From Streptosporangiaceae bacterium (GTDB lineage: Bacteria; Actinomycetota; Actinomycetes; Streptosporangiales; Streptosporangiaceae): a stretch of DNA of 47,359 bases. The notes beneath the pieces were generated by a model that searched no databases, was not told the origin of the DNA, and saw nothing but the letters and a program-made list of their open reading frames with translations. The stretch spans positions 1 to 47,359 of the forward strand of contig JAFAZE010000011.1 of NCBI GenBank assembly GCA_019239975.1, read 5' to 3'. Shown here in pieces: positions 39,778-47,359 of this stretch; the first letter of the stretch is position 1, and the number at the start of each line of letters is the position of its first letter. Both the position numbers and the translations under genes were made by a program.

Positions 39778-40674
39778 ATGGCCGTCCGCACCGCGGCCGC
39801 GCGGAACGTGGCCGCGCCGGCAGCCGCCGCCAAGAGGCCGTCGCGCGGGCTGCCCTCGCTGAAGACCGCGGTCATCGCCGCCGCCGCCTACGTCGTCGCC
39901 GTCATCTTCGTGCTCCCGTACCTGGAGATGCTGATCACGGCCGTGCGGCCGTCGCGGGAGCTGTACGACCGCGACTACCTGCCGCATCACTTCGCCTGGT
40001 CGAACCTCACGAACATGTGGGGCTCCGCGTTCGGCATCCTGTCCAGCCTGCGGGTCAGCATCGAGATCGCCGGCGGCGCGACGGTTCTCGTCCTGCTGGT
40101 GGCGCTGCCCGCGGCCTATTACACGTCGCGGCGGCGCTTCCGCGGCCGCGCCGCTTTCCTGCTCCTCGTACTGGCCACCCAGATACTGCAGCCGACGGCG
40201 CTGATCGTCGGCATCTACAAGGAGTTCCTGAGCTTCGGCCTGCTGAACATCAACCCGGTCTGGTCGCTGATCCTGGTCAACGCCGGCTTCAACCTCGCCT
40301 TCACGGTCTGGATACTCAACGCCTACATCGGCTCCATCCCGGTCGAGCTGGAGGAAGCGGCGATGGTCGACGGCAACAGCCGCCTCGGCGCGCTGTTCCG
40401 GGTCACCCTGCCGCTGGCCATGCCCGGAGTCGTCACGGCGCTGATCTTCACCTTCATCTCGGCCTGGAACGAGTTCATCGCCGCGCTGACGCTCACCACC
40501 AGCACCAGCGATTACCCGCTCACCGTGCGCCTGGACTCGTTCATCGGGCAGTACACCGTCGACTGGCAGCACCTGTTCGGCGCGTCCGTGGTGGCCACCA
40601 TCCCGGTCTTCATCCTGTTCGCGCTCATCGAGGGCCGGGTGGTGGGCGGCCTCACCGCGGGCTCGATCAAGTAG
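39778..40674 (+). CDS. Sugar ABC permease, MalG type
   Basis: A 298-residue permease with six membrane segments and the EAA loop ELEEAAMVDGNSRLGALFRVTLP; the end (EGRVVGGLTAGSIK) is typical of the family. ATG 39778 comes one base after the previous stop. No ATPase follows; the pair probably uses the same shared ATPase as the other system. Confidence 0.92.
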   Translation: MAVRTAAARNVAAPAAAAKRPSRGLPSLKTAVIAAAAYVVAVIFVLPYLEMLITAVRPSRELYDRDYLPHHFAWSNLTNMWGSAFGILSSLRVSIEIAGGATVLVLLVALPAAYYTSRRRFRGRAAFLLLVLATQILQPTALIVGIYKEFLSFGLLNINPVWSLILVNAGFNLAFTVWILNAYIGSIPVELEEAAMVDGNSRLGALFRVTLPLAMPGVVTALIFTFISAWNEFIAALTLTTSTSDYPLTVRLDSFIGQYTVDWQHLFGASVVATIPVFILFALIEGRVVGGLTAGSIK

Positions 40675-40703
40675 CGGGACACCTGGCACGCGCGGGCAAC
40701 GGC

Positions 40704-42098
40704 TTACGTGATCCGCAGATGCGAGACGAGGCGCAGGCTCCCGCCGGGCTGGCCGACGCTGGTGAACGTGCCCCAGCCGGCCAGGGTGGACAGCCCGCCG
40801 TGGCCGGCGCCGCCGGAGGCAACGAGGAACGTGCCGGAGTTCACGCCGCTCGGCGTCGAGGTTCCATAGGCCCTGATCGTCACGGACCCGGTCTCGCCCT
40901 GGAAGCTGAACGTGCAGGTCTCGAAGACCTCGTACGAACTCGAGCCGTTGGGGAAGACCGTGCCCAGCACCGCCTCACCGGACTGTCCCGGCGGCAGGCT
41001 CGGGTTGAACCTGCACGTGCGGGGCACGGTTTTCAGGCCGGCGCCGGTGGTGACGATGTCGTTTATCTGGGCGAAGATCGTGTCACCCGCCAGCGTCTTC
41101 ACCGGGGGAAGCGAGAAGACGGTCTTCCCGGTGCGCGTTCCGCGGTATGTTCCCAGGCTGCGGGTGCTCACGGCGACGTACATGCGGACGCCCTTGGGTG
41201 CGGGGCTGGGCTTCAGGACGCCGAACCCGCACTCGCCCACGCCGGTCCCCCGCACCAGGTTCGGGGCCGCTCCGCCGTCGCCGTACTGGACGGCCGGCTT
41301 GTTGTTCAGGCAGATCATGTCGCCGCTGACCAGGTTGTTCTCGACCTCCATGGCGTCGGGGTCGCCCATCGTGTTGCGCGTGACGAAGACGCTGCCGCGT
41401 ACCTGGTCGCGCAGCGACCCGAGCCAGCACGACGTCAGGCCGGTGATCGTGAGGTCGCCGCCGATCGACACGTCCTCCGCGTCGCTGTAGACGGGGGTGC
41501 CGTCCAGGGCCGGGTCCTCCGACCACGGCTTCAGGTCCGCGACCGGGGGCTTTCCCGGGGGCTGGGCCGCGCACGTCCTGGCCGCGGCGCCTCCCCCGCC
41601 GCCGAACATGAGGAGACTCCCGCGGATGGACGCCGAGTGCACTATCACCGCCTGCGCCCCGAAGCCGACAATGCTGCCGCCGACGCGGTTGAAGGTGATG
41701 CCCGGCGGGCTCCCGCAGGAGATGTTCGGCGAGCACCCGAACAGAAGGACGGCACCCTCGGCAACGAGGACATCGCCCCCGACCGTGACCGCCGCCGGCA
41801 CGACGTGCTTGCCTGTCGGTGGGTCACCGGGCGTGACGGCGTCGAGCAATGCCCGCGGGGCCACGATCAGGTCCCGCTTGATCACGACGTTGCCCGCGGG
41901 CATGTAGCACACGCCGGTGATGATCATTGTCCGGTAGGTACCGGGAGCGACGTCGCCCCCCTCGCAGTTGTATACGCCGCCGTGACTGGTGGCGGGAGCG
42001 GCACTCGCCGCGGAAGCGGTGAACACGGGCGTGATCATCAGCCCGAGCACCGCCGCGCTGGTGCCAAGCGCGAGGCGCGCGGTCATTCTGGTTCTCAT
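40704..42098 (-). CDS. Secreted beta-rich protein, unknown
   Basis: A 464-residue protein with a signal peptide (MRTRMTARLALGTSAAVLGLMITPVFTASA), several Cys (YNCEGG, GVCYMPA, FGCSPNISCGSP) and repeated strand-turn patterns (NVVIKRDLIVAP, AAVTVGGDVLVAEGAVLLFG, ASIRGSLLMFGGGG, DVSIGGDLTITG) that suggest a right-handed beta-helix-like fold of the polymer-forming type. No catalytic motif was recognised. ATG 42098 has GGGGGGAT upstream. It lies between nadD and the second ABC operon. Confidence 0.65.
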   Translation of the reverse strand: MRTRMTARLALGTSAAVLGLMITPVFTASAASAAPATSHGGVYNCEGGDVAPGTYRTMIITGVCYMPAGNVVIKRDLIVAPRALLDAVTPGDPPTGKHVVPAAVTVGGDVLVAEGAVLLFGCSPNISCGSPPGITFNRVGGSIVGFGAQAVIVHSASIRGSLLMFGGGGGAAARTCAAQPPGKPPVADLKPWSEDPALDGTPVYSDAEDVSIGGDLTITGLTSCWLGSLRDQVRGSVFVTRNTMGDPDAMEVENNLVSGDMICLNNKPAVQYGDGGAAPNLVRGTGVGECGFGVLKPSPAPKGVRMYVAVSTRSLGTYRGTRTGKTVFSLPPVKTLAGDTIFAQINDIVTTGAGLKTVPRTCRFNPSLPPGQSGEAVLGTVFPNGSSSYEVFETCTFSFQGETGSVTIRAYGTSTPSGVNSGTFLVASGGAGHGGLSTLAGWGTFTSVGQPGGSLRLVSHLRIT

Positions 42099-42280
42099 CG
42101 ATCCCCCCAAATGGCTTGACTGAGCGATCCCTGTGCCTCGCCGGCACACGGGAATCGCCAGCCCCTCCCTTCCGCTCGCCCCCTCGGCGCAGATCAACAG
42201 GGATCGACTTCCGCCGACTTTACTCCGCAGATCGCGACGAGTCCAAGGGGGCCCGGAGGGACCCGGAGGGGGCCTAAGGG

Positions 42281-42922
42281 TTACCGCGTGGTCCCCCGGG
42301 GGTCAGCAGAGCGAGCGTAGAGCTTGCGCTTGGCGATGTACTGGACGATGCCGTCGGGGACCAGGTACCAGATCGGCTCGCCCGCGGCGACCCGGGCGCG
42401 GCACTCGCTGGAGGAGATCGCGAGCGCCGGGACCTCGACCAGCGACACCTTGCCGTCCGGGAGGCCGTCGCCGGAGAGGGGGTGCCCGGGCCTGGTGACG
42501 CCGATGAAGTGCGCCAGCGAGAAGAGTTCGTCGACGTCATGCCAGGTCAGCATCTTGGCGAGAGCGTCGGCGCCGGTGATGAAGTACAGCTCGGCTTCCG
42601 GGCCCGCGGCGGCGCGCAGGTCGCGGAGCGTGTCGATCGTGTAGGTGGGGCCGGGGCGGTCGGTGTCCACGCGGCTCACGCTGAACCGGGGGTTCGAGGC
42701 GGTGGCGATCAACGTCATCAGGTACCGGTCCTCGGCCGGCGAGACGGCGCGGCCTTCCTTCTGGTAGGGCTGGCCCGTCGGCACGAAGATCACCTCGTCC
42801 AGCCCGAAGATGTGCGCGACCTCGCTGCCTGCGACGAGATGCCCGTGATGGATGGGGTCGAACGTGCCGCCCATCACGCCGAGCCGGCGGCGCGCGCTAC
42901 TCAATGGCATCTCCCTCGTCAC
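42281..42922 (-). CDS. nadD: Nicotinate-nucleotide adenylyltransferase NadD
   Basis: A 213-residue enzyme with [21 protein letters not shown], where HxGH is the nucleotidyl-transfer signature, [10 protein letters not shown], and the C-terminal [10 protein letters not shown]. It makes NaAD from nicotinate mononucleotide and ATP in NAD synthesis. GTG 42922 is taken as the start; ATG 42910 has its AGGGAG directly against it, which is too close. A short G-rich duplication (42240-42275) follows the stop. The usual rsfS neighbour is 6 kb away. Confidence 0.9.
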   Translation of the reverse strand: MTREMPLSSARRRLGVMGGTFDPIHHGHLVAGSEVAHIFGLDEVIFVPTGQPYQKEGRAVSPAEDRYLMTLIATASNPRFSVSRVDTDRPGPTYTIDTLRDLRAAAGPEAELYFITGADALAKMLTWHDVDELFSLAHFIGVTRPGHPLSGDGLPDGKVSLVEVPALAISSSECRARVAAGEPIWYLVPDGIVQYIAKRKLYARSADPRGTTR

Positions 42923-43001
42923 GACGGTAACGCCGATGGTATCGGCCCGCGTGGCCCCGACGCAGTCGCGACATATCCCGAGTTGGGGTTAGCATGCTCC
43001 C

Positions 43002-44045
43002 ATGACCTCAGTGCCCGATCGTGCACGTGTCCGGCTCGCCGGCATAAGTTCCCGCGCTTACGAGCACCCCGCCGACCGCTCCGCGCTTGTCGCCCTGCGC
43101 AAGCTGAGCGGGTTCGACGTGCTGCTGCGCAAGCTCTTCGGCCTGTTCAACGAGCGGGCCTTCCGGCTCACATACCTGGCCGGCAGCGTCCGGGTATCCG
43201 AGCGCCAGTTCCCCCACATCTACGCGCTGGTCCGCGACGGGTCCTACATCCTGGACCTGCCCGATGTGCCCGAGTGCTACGTCGTGCAGAGCCCGATCGT
43301 GAACGCGATGGCGCTGGGCAAGGACCGCCCCTTCCTCGTGCTCACCACCGGCCTGGTCAACCTGCACGACCAGGAGGAGCTGAGGTTCGTGGTCGGCCAC
43401 GAACTCGGCCATGTCCTGTCCGGGCACGCGGTGTACCGCACGATGCTGCTGTGGCTGATCCAGCTCGCGGCGCGGATCGCGTGGATGCCGATCGGCTACC
43501 TCGGCCTGCGCGGCATCATCTGGGGCCTGGAGGAGTGGTTCCGCAAGTCGGAGCTGTCCTGCGACCGGGCCGGGCTGCTGGCCTGCCAGGACGTGGACGC
43601 GGCCCGGCGGGCGCTGATGAAGACGGCCGGCGGCCCGCAGCTTTCCGAGCTGAACCCCGACGCGTTCCGCGAGCAGGCGCACGAATACGACGCCGTGCCC
43701 GACCTGCGGGACAGCATCCTGAAGCTGCTCCAGCTCCAGGGCAATACGCACCCGTTCGCCGTGGTGCGGTTCGCCGAGCTCGACCGGTGGGCCATGGACG
43801 GCGAGTATGAGCGCATCCTCGGCGGCGAGTACCCGCGCCGGGACACCGACTCCAGCGCGTCCGTCGGTGAGGAGGTCCGCAACGCCGCCAAGTCCTACAC
43901 CGACTCCTGGAGCCGCTCGGAGGACCCGCTCGCCGGGATACTGCGCGGGGTCGCGGAGACCATGACGCGGACCGGCGGCAGCCTGTTCGACCGGTTCGGC
44001 GGCGGCCGCGGCGGGTCGGGGCCGGGCAACGGCGGCGACAACTAG
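43002..44045 (+). CDS. M48-family metalloprotease
   Basis: A 347-residue protein with HELGH (His133, Glu134, His137) in RFVVGHELGHVLSGHAV and the third zinc ligand in FRKSELSCDRAGL. One hydrophobic stretch (about 146-170) may enter the membrane. The C-terminus is Gly-rich. It is a zinc protease, possibly for membrane or stress quality control. TAGCAT ends six bases before ATG 43002, so the message may be leaderless. It is inserted, in opposite direction, between proB and nadD. Confidence 0.88.
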   Translation: MTSVPDRARVRLAGISSRAYEHPADRSALVALRKLSGFDVLLRKLFGLFNERAFRLTYLAGSVRVSERQFPHIYALVRDGSYILDLPDVPECYVVQSPIVNAMALGKDRPFLVLTTGLVNLHDQEELRFVVGHELGHVLSGHAVYRTMLLWLIQLAARIAWMPIGYLGLRGIIWGLEEWFRKSELSCDRAGLLACQDVDAARRALMKTAGGPQLSELNPDAFREQAHEYDAVPDLRDSILKLLQLQGNTHPFAVVRFAELDRWAMDGEYERILGGEYPRRDTDSSASVGEEVRNAAKSYTDSWSRSEDPLAGILRGVAETMTRTGGSLFDRFGGGRGGSGPGNGGDN

Positions 44046-44068
44046 GCCGGGCTCCCGGGCAACGCCCG

Positions 44069-45286
44069 TTACAGGATCGCGAGGTCGTCCCGGTGGACGA
44101 CCTCGCGTTCGTATTCCTGGCCGAGCCTGTTCGCCAGCCAGCGGGTGGAGCGCCCCATCAGCCCGGGGATCTCCGCCGCGTCGTAGTTGACCAGTCCGCG
44201 GGCGACGACCTTGCCGTCGGTGTCAACCAGGTCCACCGGGTCGCCGGCGTCGAACGCCCCGTCGACGCCGACGATGCCCGCCGGCAGCAGGGAGGCGCGG
44301 CGGCGGACCACGGCCTCGACCGCCCCGCGGTCCAGCCGCAGGCTTCCGCGCGCGACGGCGGCGTGCGCCAGCCAGAGCAGCCGGGTGGCCGGGCGCTTGC
44401 CGGTCGCCGCGAAGTAGGTGCCGGCCGGCTCCCCGGCCAGCGCGGCCATCGCCTGCCCGGCCGCCGCGACCACCGTCGGAATGCCCGCCGACGTGGCGAT
44501 CAGCGCGGACTCCACCTTGGTCGCCATGCCGCCGGTGCCGGGGCCCCGGGCGCCGCGGCCCAGCCTGAGACCGGCCAGGTCCGCCTGGTCCCGTACCTCG
44601 GTGATGCGCCGCGCGCCGCCACGACGGCGCGGGTCGCCGTCGTACAGGCCGTCCACGTCGGACAGCAGGATCAGCGCGGCCGCCCTGGTCACGTGCGCGA
44701 CAAGCGCGGCCAGCCGGTCGTTGTCACCGAACCGGATCTCGTCGGTCGCGACGGTGTCGTTCTCGTTGATCACCGGGATCACGCCGAGCTCCAGCAGCCG
44801 GTCCAGGGTGCGCTGCGCGTTCCGGTAGTGCCCGCGCCGCATCAGGTCGTCGGCGCTCAGCAGCACCTGCCCGGTGCCGATGCCGTGCCGGGCGAACGCG
44901 GCCGTGTACCTGGCCATGAGCAGCCCCTGCCCGACGCTCGCCGCCGCCTGCTGGGTGGCGAGATCCTTCGGGCGCCGGCGGAGCCCGAGCGGCGCCAGCC
45001 CCGCGGCGATGGCGCCGGAGGAGACCAGCAGCACCTGCCCGCCTGCCCGGGCCCGGCTCGCGAGCGCCTCCGCGAGCGCGGTGATGCGGCCGTCGTCGAT
45101 CGCGCCCTCCGCCGTCGTCAGCGACGACGAGCCGACCTTGACGACGACCCGGCGCGCCCCGGCGATGTCATGGCGTATGCCCAGGGTCTGGGGCGAAGAG
45201 GCGCTTGGGGTGGAAGGTGCCGGCGGGAGGCCGGGGGCGGGATGATTTGACTGAACGGAGCGGGCTGCGCCCGTTGCGCCGGTCAT
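44069..45286 (-). CDS. proB: Glutamate 5-kinase ProB
   Basis: A 405-residue enzyme with [56 protein letters not shown] and a C-terminal PUA domain (about 310-395). It phosphorylates glutamate in proline synthesis. The ~40 residues before the kinase core are Pro/Ser/Ala-rich and not usual. ATG 45286 overlaps the obg stop (ATGA). proA, which normally follows, is absent. Confidence 0.93.
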   Translation of the reverse strand: MTGATGAARSVQSNHPAPGLPPAPSTPSASSPQTLGIRHDIAGARRVVVKVGSSSLTTAEGAIDDGRITALAEALASRARAGGQVLLVSSGAIAAGLAPLGLRRRPKDLATQQAAASVGQGLLMARYTAAFARHGIGTGQVLLSADDLMRRGHYRNAQRTLDRLLELGVIPVINENDTVATDEIRFGDNDRLAALVAHVTRAAALILLSDVDGLYDGDPRRRGGARRITEVRDQADLAGLRLGRGARGPGTGGMATKVESALIATSAGIPTVVAAAGQAMAALAGEPAGTYFAATGKRPATRLLWLAHAAVARGSLRLDRGAVEAVVRRRASLLPAGIVGVDGAFDAGDPVDLVDTDGKVVARGLVNYDAAEIPGLMGRSTRWLANRLGQEYEREVVHRDDLAIL

Positions 45287-46671
45287 GACCTCAGCCGCCG
45301 GTCGGTGCCGCGGGGGCCGGGCGTGTGGCCGCCCCGGCTCTTCGGCCCGGCCGGCATCGGGACGGTCGGGTCCCAGTCGAAGACGACGGCGTCCCCGGGG
45401 TCGCCGATCAGCACCTCGTCGCCGGGAACGGCGCCGGCCTCGGCCAGCGCCTCCTCGACGCCGAGGCGGGCGAGGCGGTCCGCCAGGTAGCCGACGGCCT
45501 CGTCGTTGCCGAAGTCGGTCTGCCGCACCCAGCGCTCCGGCTTCTCGCCGCGGACCAGGAAAACGCCCTCACCGGCGCGCGTCACCTCGAAGTCCGGTCC
45601 GCCCGCCGGGACCGGCCGGATCACCACCCTGGCGGGCTCCGCCTCCGGCTCCGCCGCCCGGGCCCCGGCCACGACGGCGGCCATCGCGAACTTCAGCTCC
45701 CGCAGTCCCTCCGTCGTGGCGGCGGACACCTCGTACGCCGGCAGCCCGCGCGCCGCAAGCCGCTCTCTCACCCGGCCGGCGAGCTCCCGGGCGGCCGGCA
45801 CGTCGATCTTGTTCAGCGCGACCAGCCGTGGCCGGGCCGCCAGGGGCGCCCCGGTCGCGGCCTCGTAGGCGGCCAGCTCCGCCTCGATCGTGTCCAGGTC
45901 CGCGACGGGATCGCGGTCATCGTCGAGCGGGGCCAGGTCCAGGACATGCACGAGCGCGGCGCAGCGCTCCACGTGCCGGAGGAAGTCGTGGCCGAGGCCG
46001 CGGCCCTGGCTGGCACCGGGGATCAGGCCCGGCACGTCCGCGACGACGAACTGGATGTCGCCCGCCTCGACCACGCCGAGGTTGGGCACCAGGGTGGTGA
46101 ACGGATAGTCCGCGATCTTCGGCCGGGCCGCGGACATGGCCGCGATCAGGGAGGACTTGCCGGCGTTGGGGAAGCCGACGAGGCCGATGTCGGCGACCGT
46201 CTTCAGCTCGAGAACGAGCTCGCGATGCTCCCCCGGCTCACCTTTGAGCGCGAAACCGGGGGCCTTGCGGCGCGCTGACGCGAGCGCCGCGTTGCCGAGG
46301 CCGCCGCGGCCTCCCGCCGCCGCGACGAACCGCGTCCCGGTCCCCACCAGGTCGGCGAGGATCTCGCCTTCGGAAGACTTGACAACCGTCCCGTTCGGTA
46401 CCGAGATGACGAGATCGCCTCCCTGCGCGCCACTCTTGTTCGAGCCCTCGCCGGCGCGGCCGTTTCCCGCCTTGCGCACCGGGCGGCGGTGGAAGTCGAG
46501 CAGTGTCGCCGTGGACGCGCCGACCTCGAGGATGACGTCGCCGCCACGGCCGCCGTTGCCGCCGTCCGGGCCGCCCAGGGGCTTGAACTTCTCCCGGTGC
46601 ACCGACGCGCAGCCGTGCCCGCCGTCCCCCGCCTTCACCGAGACGGTGACGTGGTCGGCGAACTCGGCCAC
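45283..46671 (-). CDS. obg: GTPase Obg
   Basis: A 462-residue GTPase with the Gly-rich Obg fold ([29 protein letters not shown]), the G domain ([34 protein letters not shown]) and a C-terminal OCT-type domain ([22 protein letters not shown]). It acts in 50S assembly and growth control. GTG 46671 has AGGAAGGA seven bases upstream; an ATG nine codons earlier is less likely. Confidence 0.95.
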   Translation of the reverse strand: MAEFADHVTVSVKAGDGGHGCASVHREKFKPLGGPDGGNGGRGGDVILEVGASTATLLDFHRRPVRKAGNGRAGEGSNKSGAQGGDLVISVPNGTVVKSSEGEILADLVGTGTRFVAAAGGRGGLGNAALASARRKAPGFALKGEPGEHRELVLELKTVADIGLVGFPNAGKSSLIAAMSAARPKIADYPFTTLVPNLGVVEAGDIQFVVADVPGLIPGASQGRGLGHDFLRHVERCAALVHVLDLAPLDDDRDPVADLDTIEAELAAYEAATGAPLAARPRLVALNKIDVPAARELAGRVRERLAARGLPAYEVSAATTEGLRELKFAMAAVVAGARAAEPEAEPARVVIRPVPAGGPDFEVTRAGEGVFLVRGEKPERWVRQTDFGNDEAVGYLADRLARLGVEEALAEAGAVPGDEVLIGDPGDAVVFDWDPTVPMPAGPKSRGGHTPGPRGTDRRLRS

Positions 46672-46702
46672 GGGTCGGTCCTTCCTGGTGGGCAACATGA
46701 GC

Positions 46703-46733
46703 GTAGGGCGGACCGGCTGGCGGTCCGCCCTAC
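46703..46733. promoter_or_regulatory. Perfect 13-bp hairpin between rpmA and obg
   Basis: GTAGGGCGGACCG and CGGTCCGCCCTAC are exact inverted copies with a GCTGG loop, 32 bases before the obg start. There is no T-run, so it may lower read-through from the ribosomal-protein genes or protect the mRNA. Confidence 0.75.
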
Positions 46734-46763
46734 GAAAGCTGGCTGGTCGGGGCCTGGCGGACG

Positions 46764-47033
46764 TCAGTCCGACGGTGCGCCCGCGTCCGCCAGCACGCTC
46801 ACAGCCCGGCGGTTGCGCACCCGGCCGAACGTCACCACGCCGGTGACCAGGGCGAACAGCGTGTCGTCCTTGCCGCGGCCGACGCCGGGACCGGGGTGGA
46901 AGTGGGTGCCGCGCTGGCGCACGAGGATCTCGCCCGCGTGGACCTGCTGACCGCCGAACCGCTTGACGCCCAGCCGCTGCGCGGCGGAGTCCCGGCCGTT
47001 CCGGCTGGATGACGCGCCCTTCTTGTGTGCCAT
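46764..47033 (-). CDS. rpmA: Ribosomal protein bL27
   Basis: An 89-residue protein, [20 protein letters not shown] then [28 protein letters not shown], a standard bL27 of the large subunit near the peptidyl-transfer centre. It follows rplU by two bases. Confidence 0.97.
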   Translation of the reverse strand: MAHKKGASSSRNGRDSAAQRLGVKRFGGQQVHAGEILVRQRGTHFHPGPGVGRGKDDTLFALVTGVVTFGRVRNRRAVSVLADAGAPSD

Positions 47034-47035
47034 CG

Positions 47036-47359
47036 TCAGCTCTTCTTCCTCGCCGCGGCCTTCCGCTCAGCGGTGATCCCGGTGATCCGCACCTGGGTAT
47101 ACCGCTGGCGGTGGCCCATCCGCCGCCGGTAGCCGGTCTTGTTCCTGTAATGAATGATGTTGATCTTGGGACCGGCTACCTGGCCCAGGATCTCCGCGGT
47201 GACCTGGTAGCGCCCGAGGTCACCCGCGTCGCTGACGACCTTGCCGTCGTCCACGACGAGCACGGCCGGCAGCGTCACGCTGGAGCCGACCTCGCCGGGC
47301 AGTGTGTCGACGGTGAGGACGTCGTCCACCGCCGCCTTCTCCTGCCTGCCACCGCAGCG
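47036..47359 (-). CDS. rplU: Ribosomal protein bL21 (partial 5' end)
   Basis: The frame runs off the right edge. The visible ~107 residues begin [18 protein letters not shown] and end [25 protein letters not shown], a standard bL21. Only about five N-terminal residues are outside the window. It heads the rplU-rpmA-obg-proB block. Confidence 0.96.
   Translation of the reverse strand, partial: RCGGRQEKAAVDDVLTVDTLPGEVGSSVTLPAVLVVDDGKVVSDAGDLGRYQVTAEILGQVAGPKINIIHYRNKTGYRRRMGHRQRYTQVRITGITAERKAAARKKS

Noticed and set aside
1..47359. tRNA or rRNA genes
   Set aside because: I saw no cloverleaf-like pattern with a TTCGANTC-type arm and no rRNA core sequences, but I could not run a covariance search.

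Overview
This 47.4 kb window is very GC-rich chromosomal DNA from a high-GC Gram-positive bacterium, most likely a filamentous, saprophytic actinomycete. The reasons are the GTG/TTG starts, GAGGAGG-type ribosome sites, sugar ABC operons without their own ATPase, PaaX, WYL, LacI and RsbW-like regulators, an FHA protein, secreted CBM2 and GH26 enzymes, and the obg-proB-nadD-rsfS housekeeping block. I do not assign an order or genus.

Layout. 1-3.8 kb: the tail of an unknown gene, a secreted CBM2-SGNH hydrolase, a PaaX-type regulator, a small conserved-looking ORF and an NTF2-like protein. 3.9-8.3 kb: a small membrane protein, an unknown protein paired with an FHA-domain membrane protein, a CaiB/BaiF CoA-transferase whose reading frame runs on through an antisense mazEF-type toxin-antitoxin pair. 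8.4-13.6 kb: a DUF3072-type protein, a WYL regulator divergent from a transglutaminase with a perfect palindrome between them, an SDR enzyme, small membrane proteins and an RsbW-like ATPase. 13.9-16.2 kb: two divergent MetE-fold proteins. 16.5-22.9 kb: a LacI regulator divergent from a sugar ABC transporter operon that ends in a GH13 alpha-glucosidase. 23-25.7 kb: an extended SDR (CapD/epimerase-like) and a MurA paralogue with Asp at the catalytic Cys position. 26.2-28 kb: an XRE-cupin regulator divergent from AzlCD, sharing a palindromic operator. 28-32.7 kb: a translationally coupled GT2 synthase / GH26 lipoprotein / GT39-like membrane glycosyltransferase operon, a good candidate for an uncharacterised exopolysaccharide system. 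32.9-34.9 kb: a SpoU rRNA methyltransferase and an arylsulfotransferase-like secreted protein. 35.1-47.4 kb: the housekeeping block rplU-rpmA-obg-proB ... nadD ... rsfS-phosphatase, read right to left, interrupted by an M48 protease, a secreted beta-rich protein and a DeoR-controlled second sugar ABC operon; proA is not present here.

Cutting across all of this are short GC-rich tandem arrays (13-24 bp units, each array with its own unit), repeatedly placed at the 3' ends of genes and in several cases read in frame as extra C-terminal residues, and long imperfect hairpins between convergent genes. These are the least explained structures in the window.
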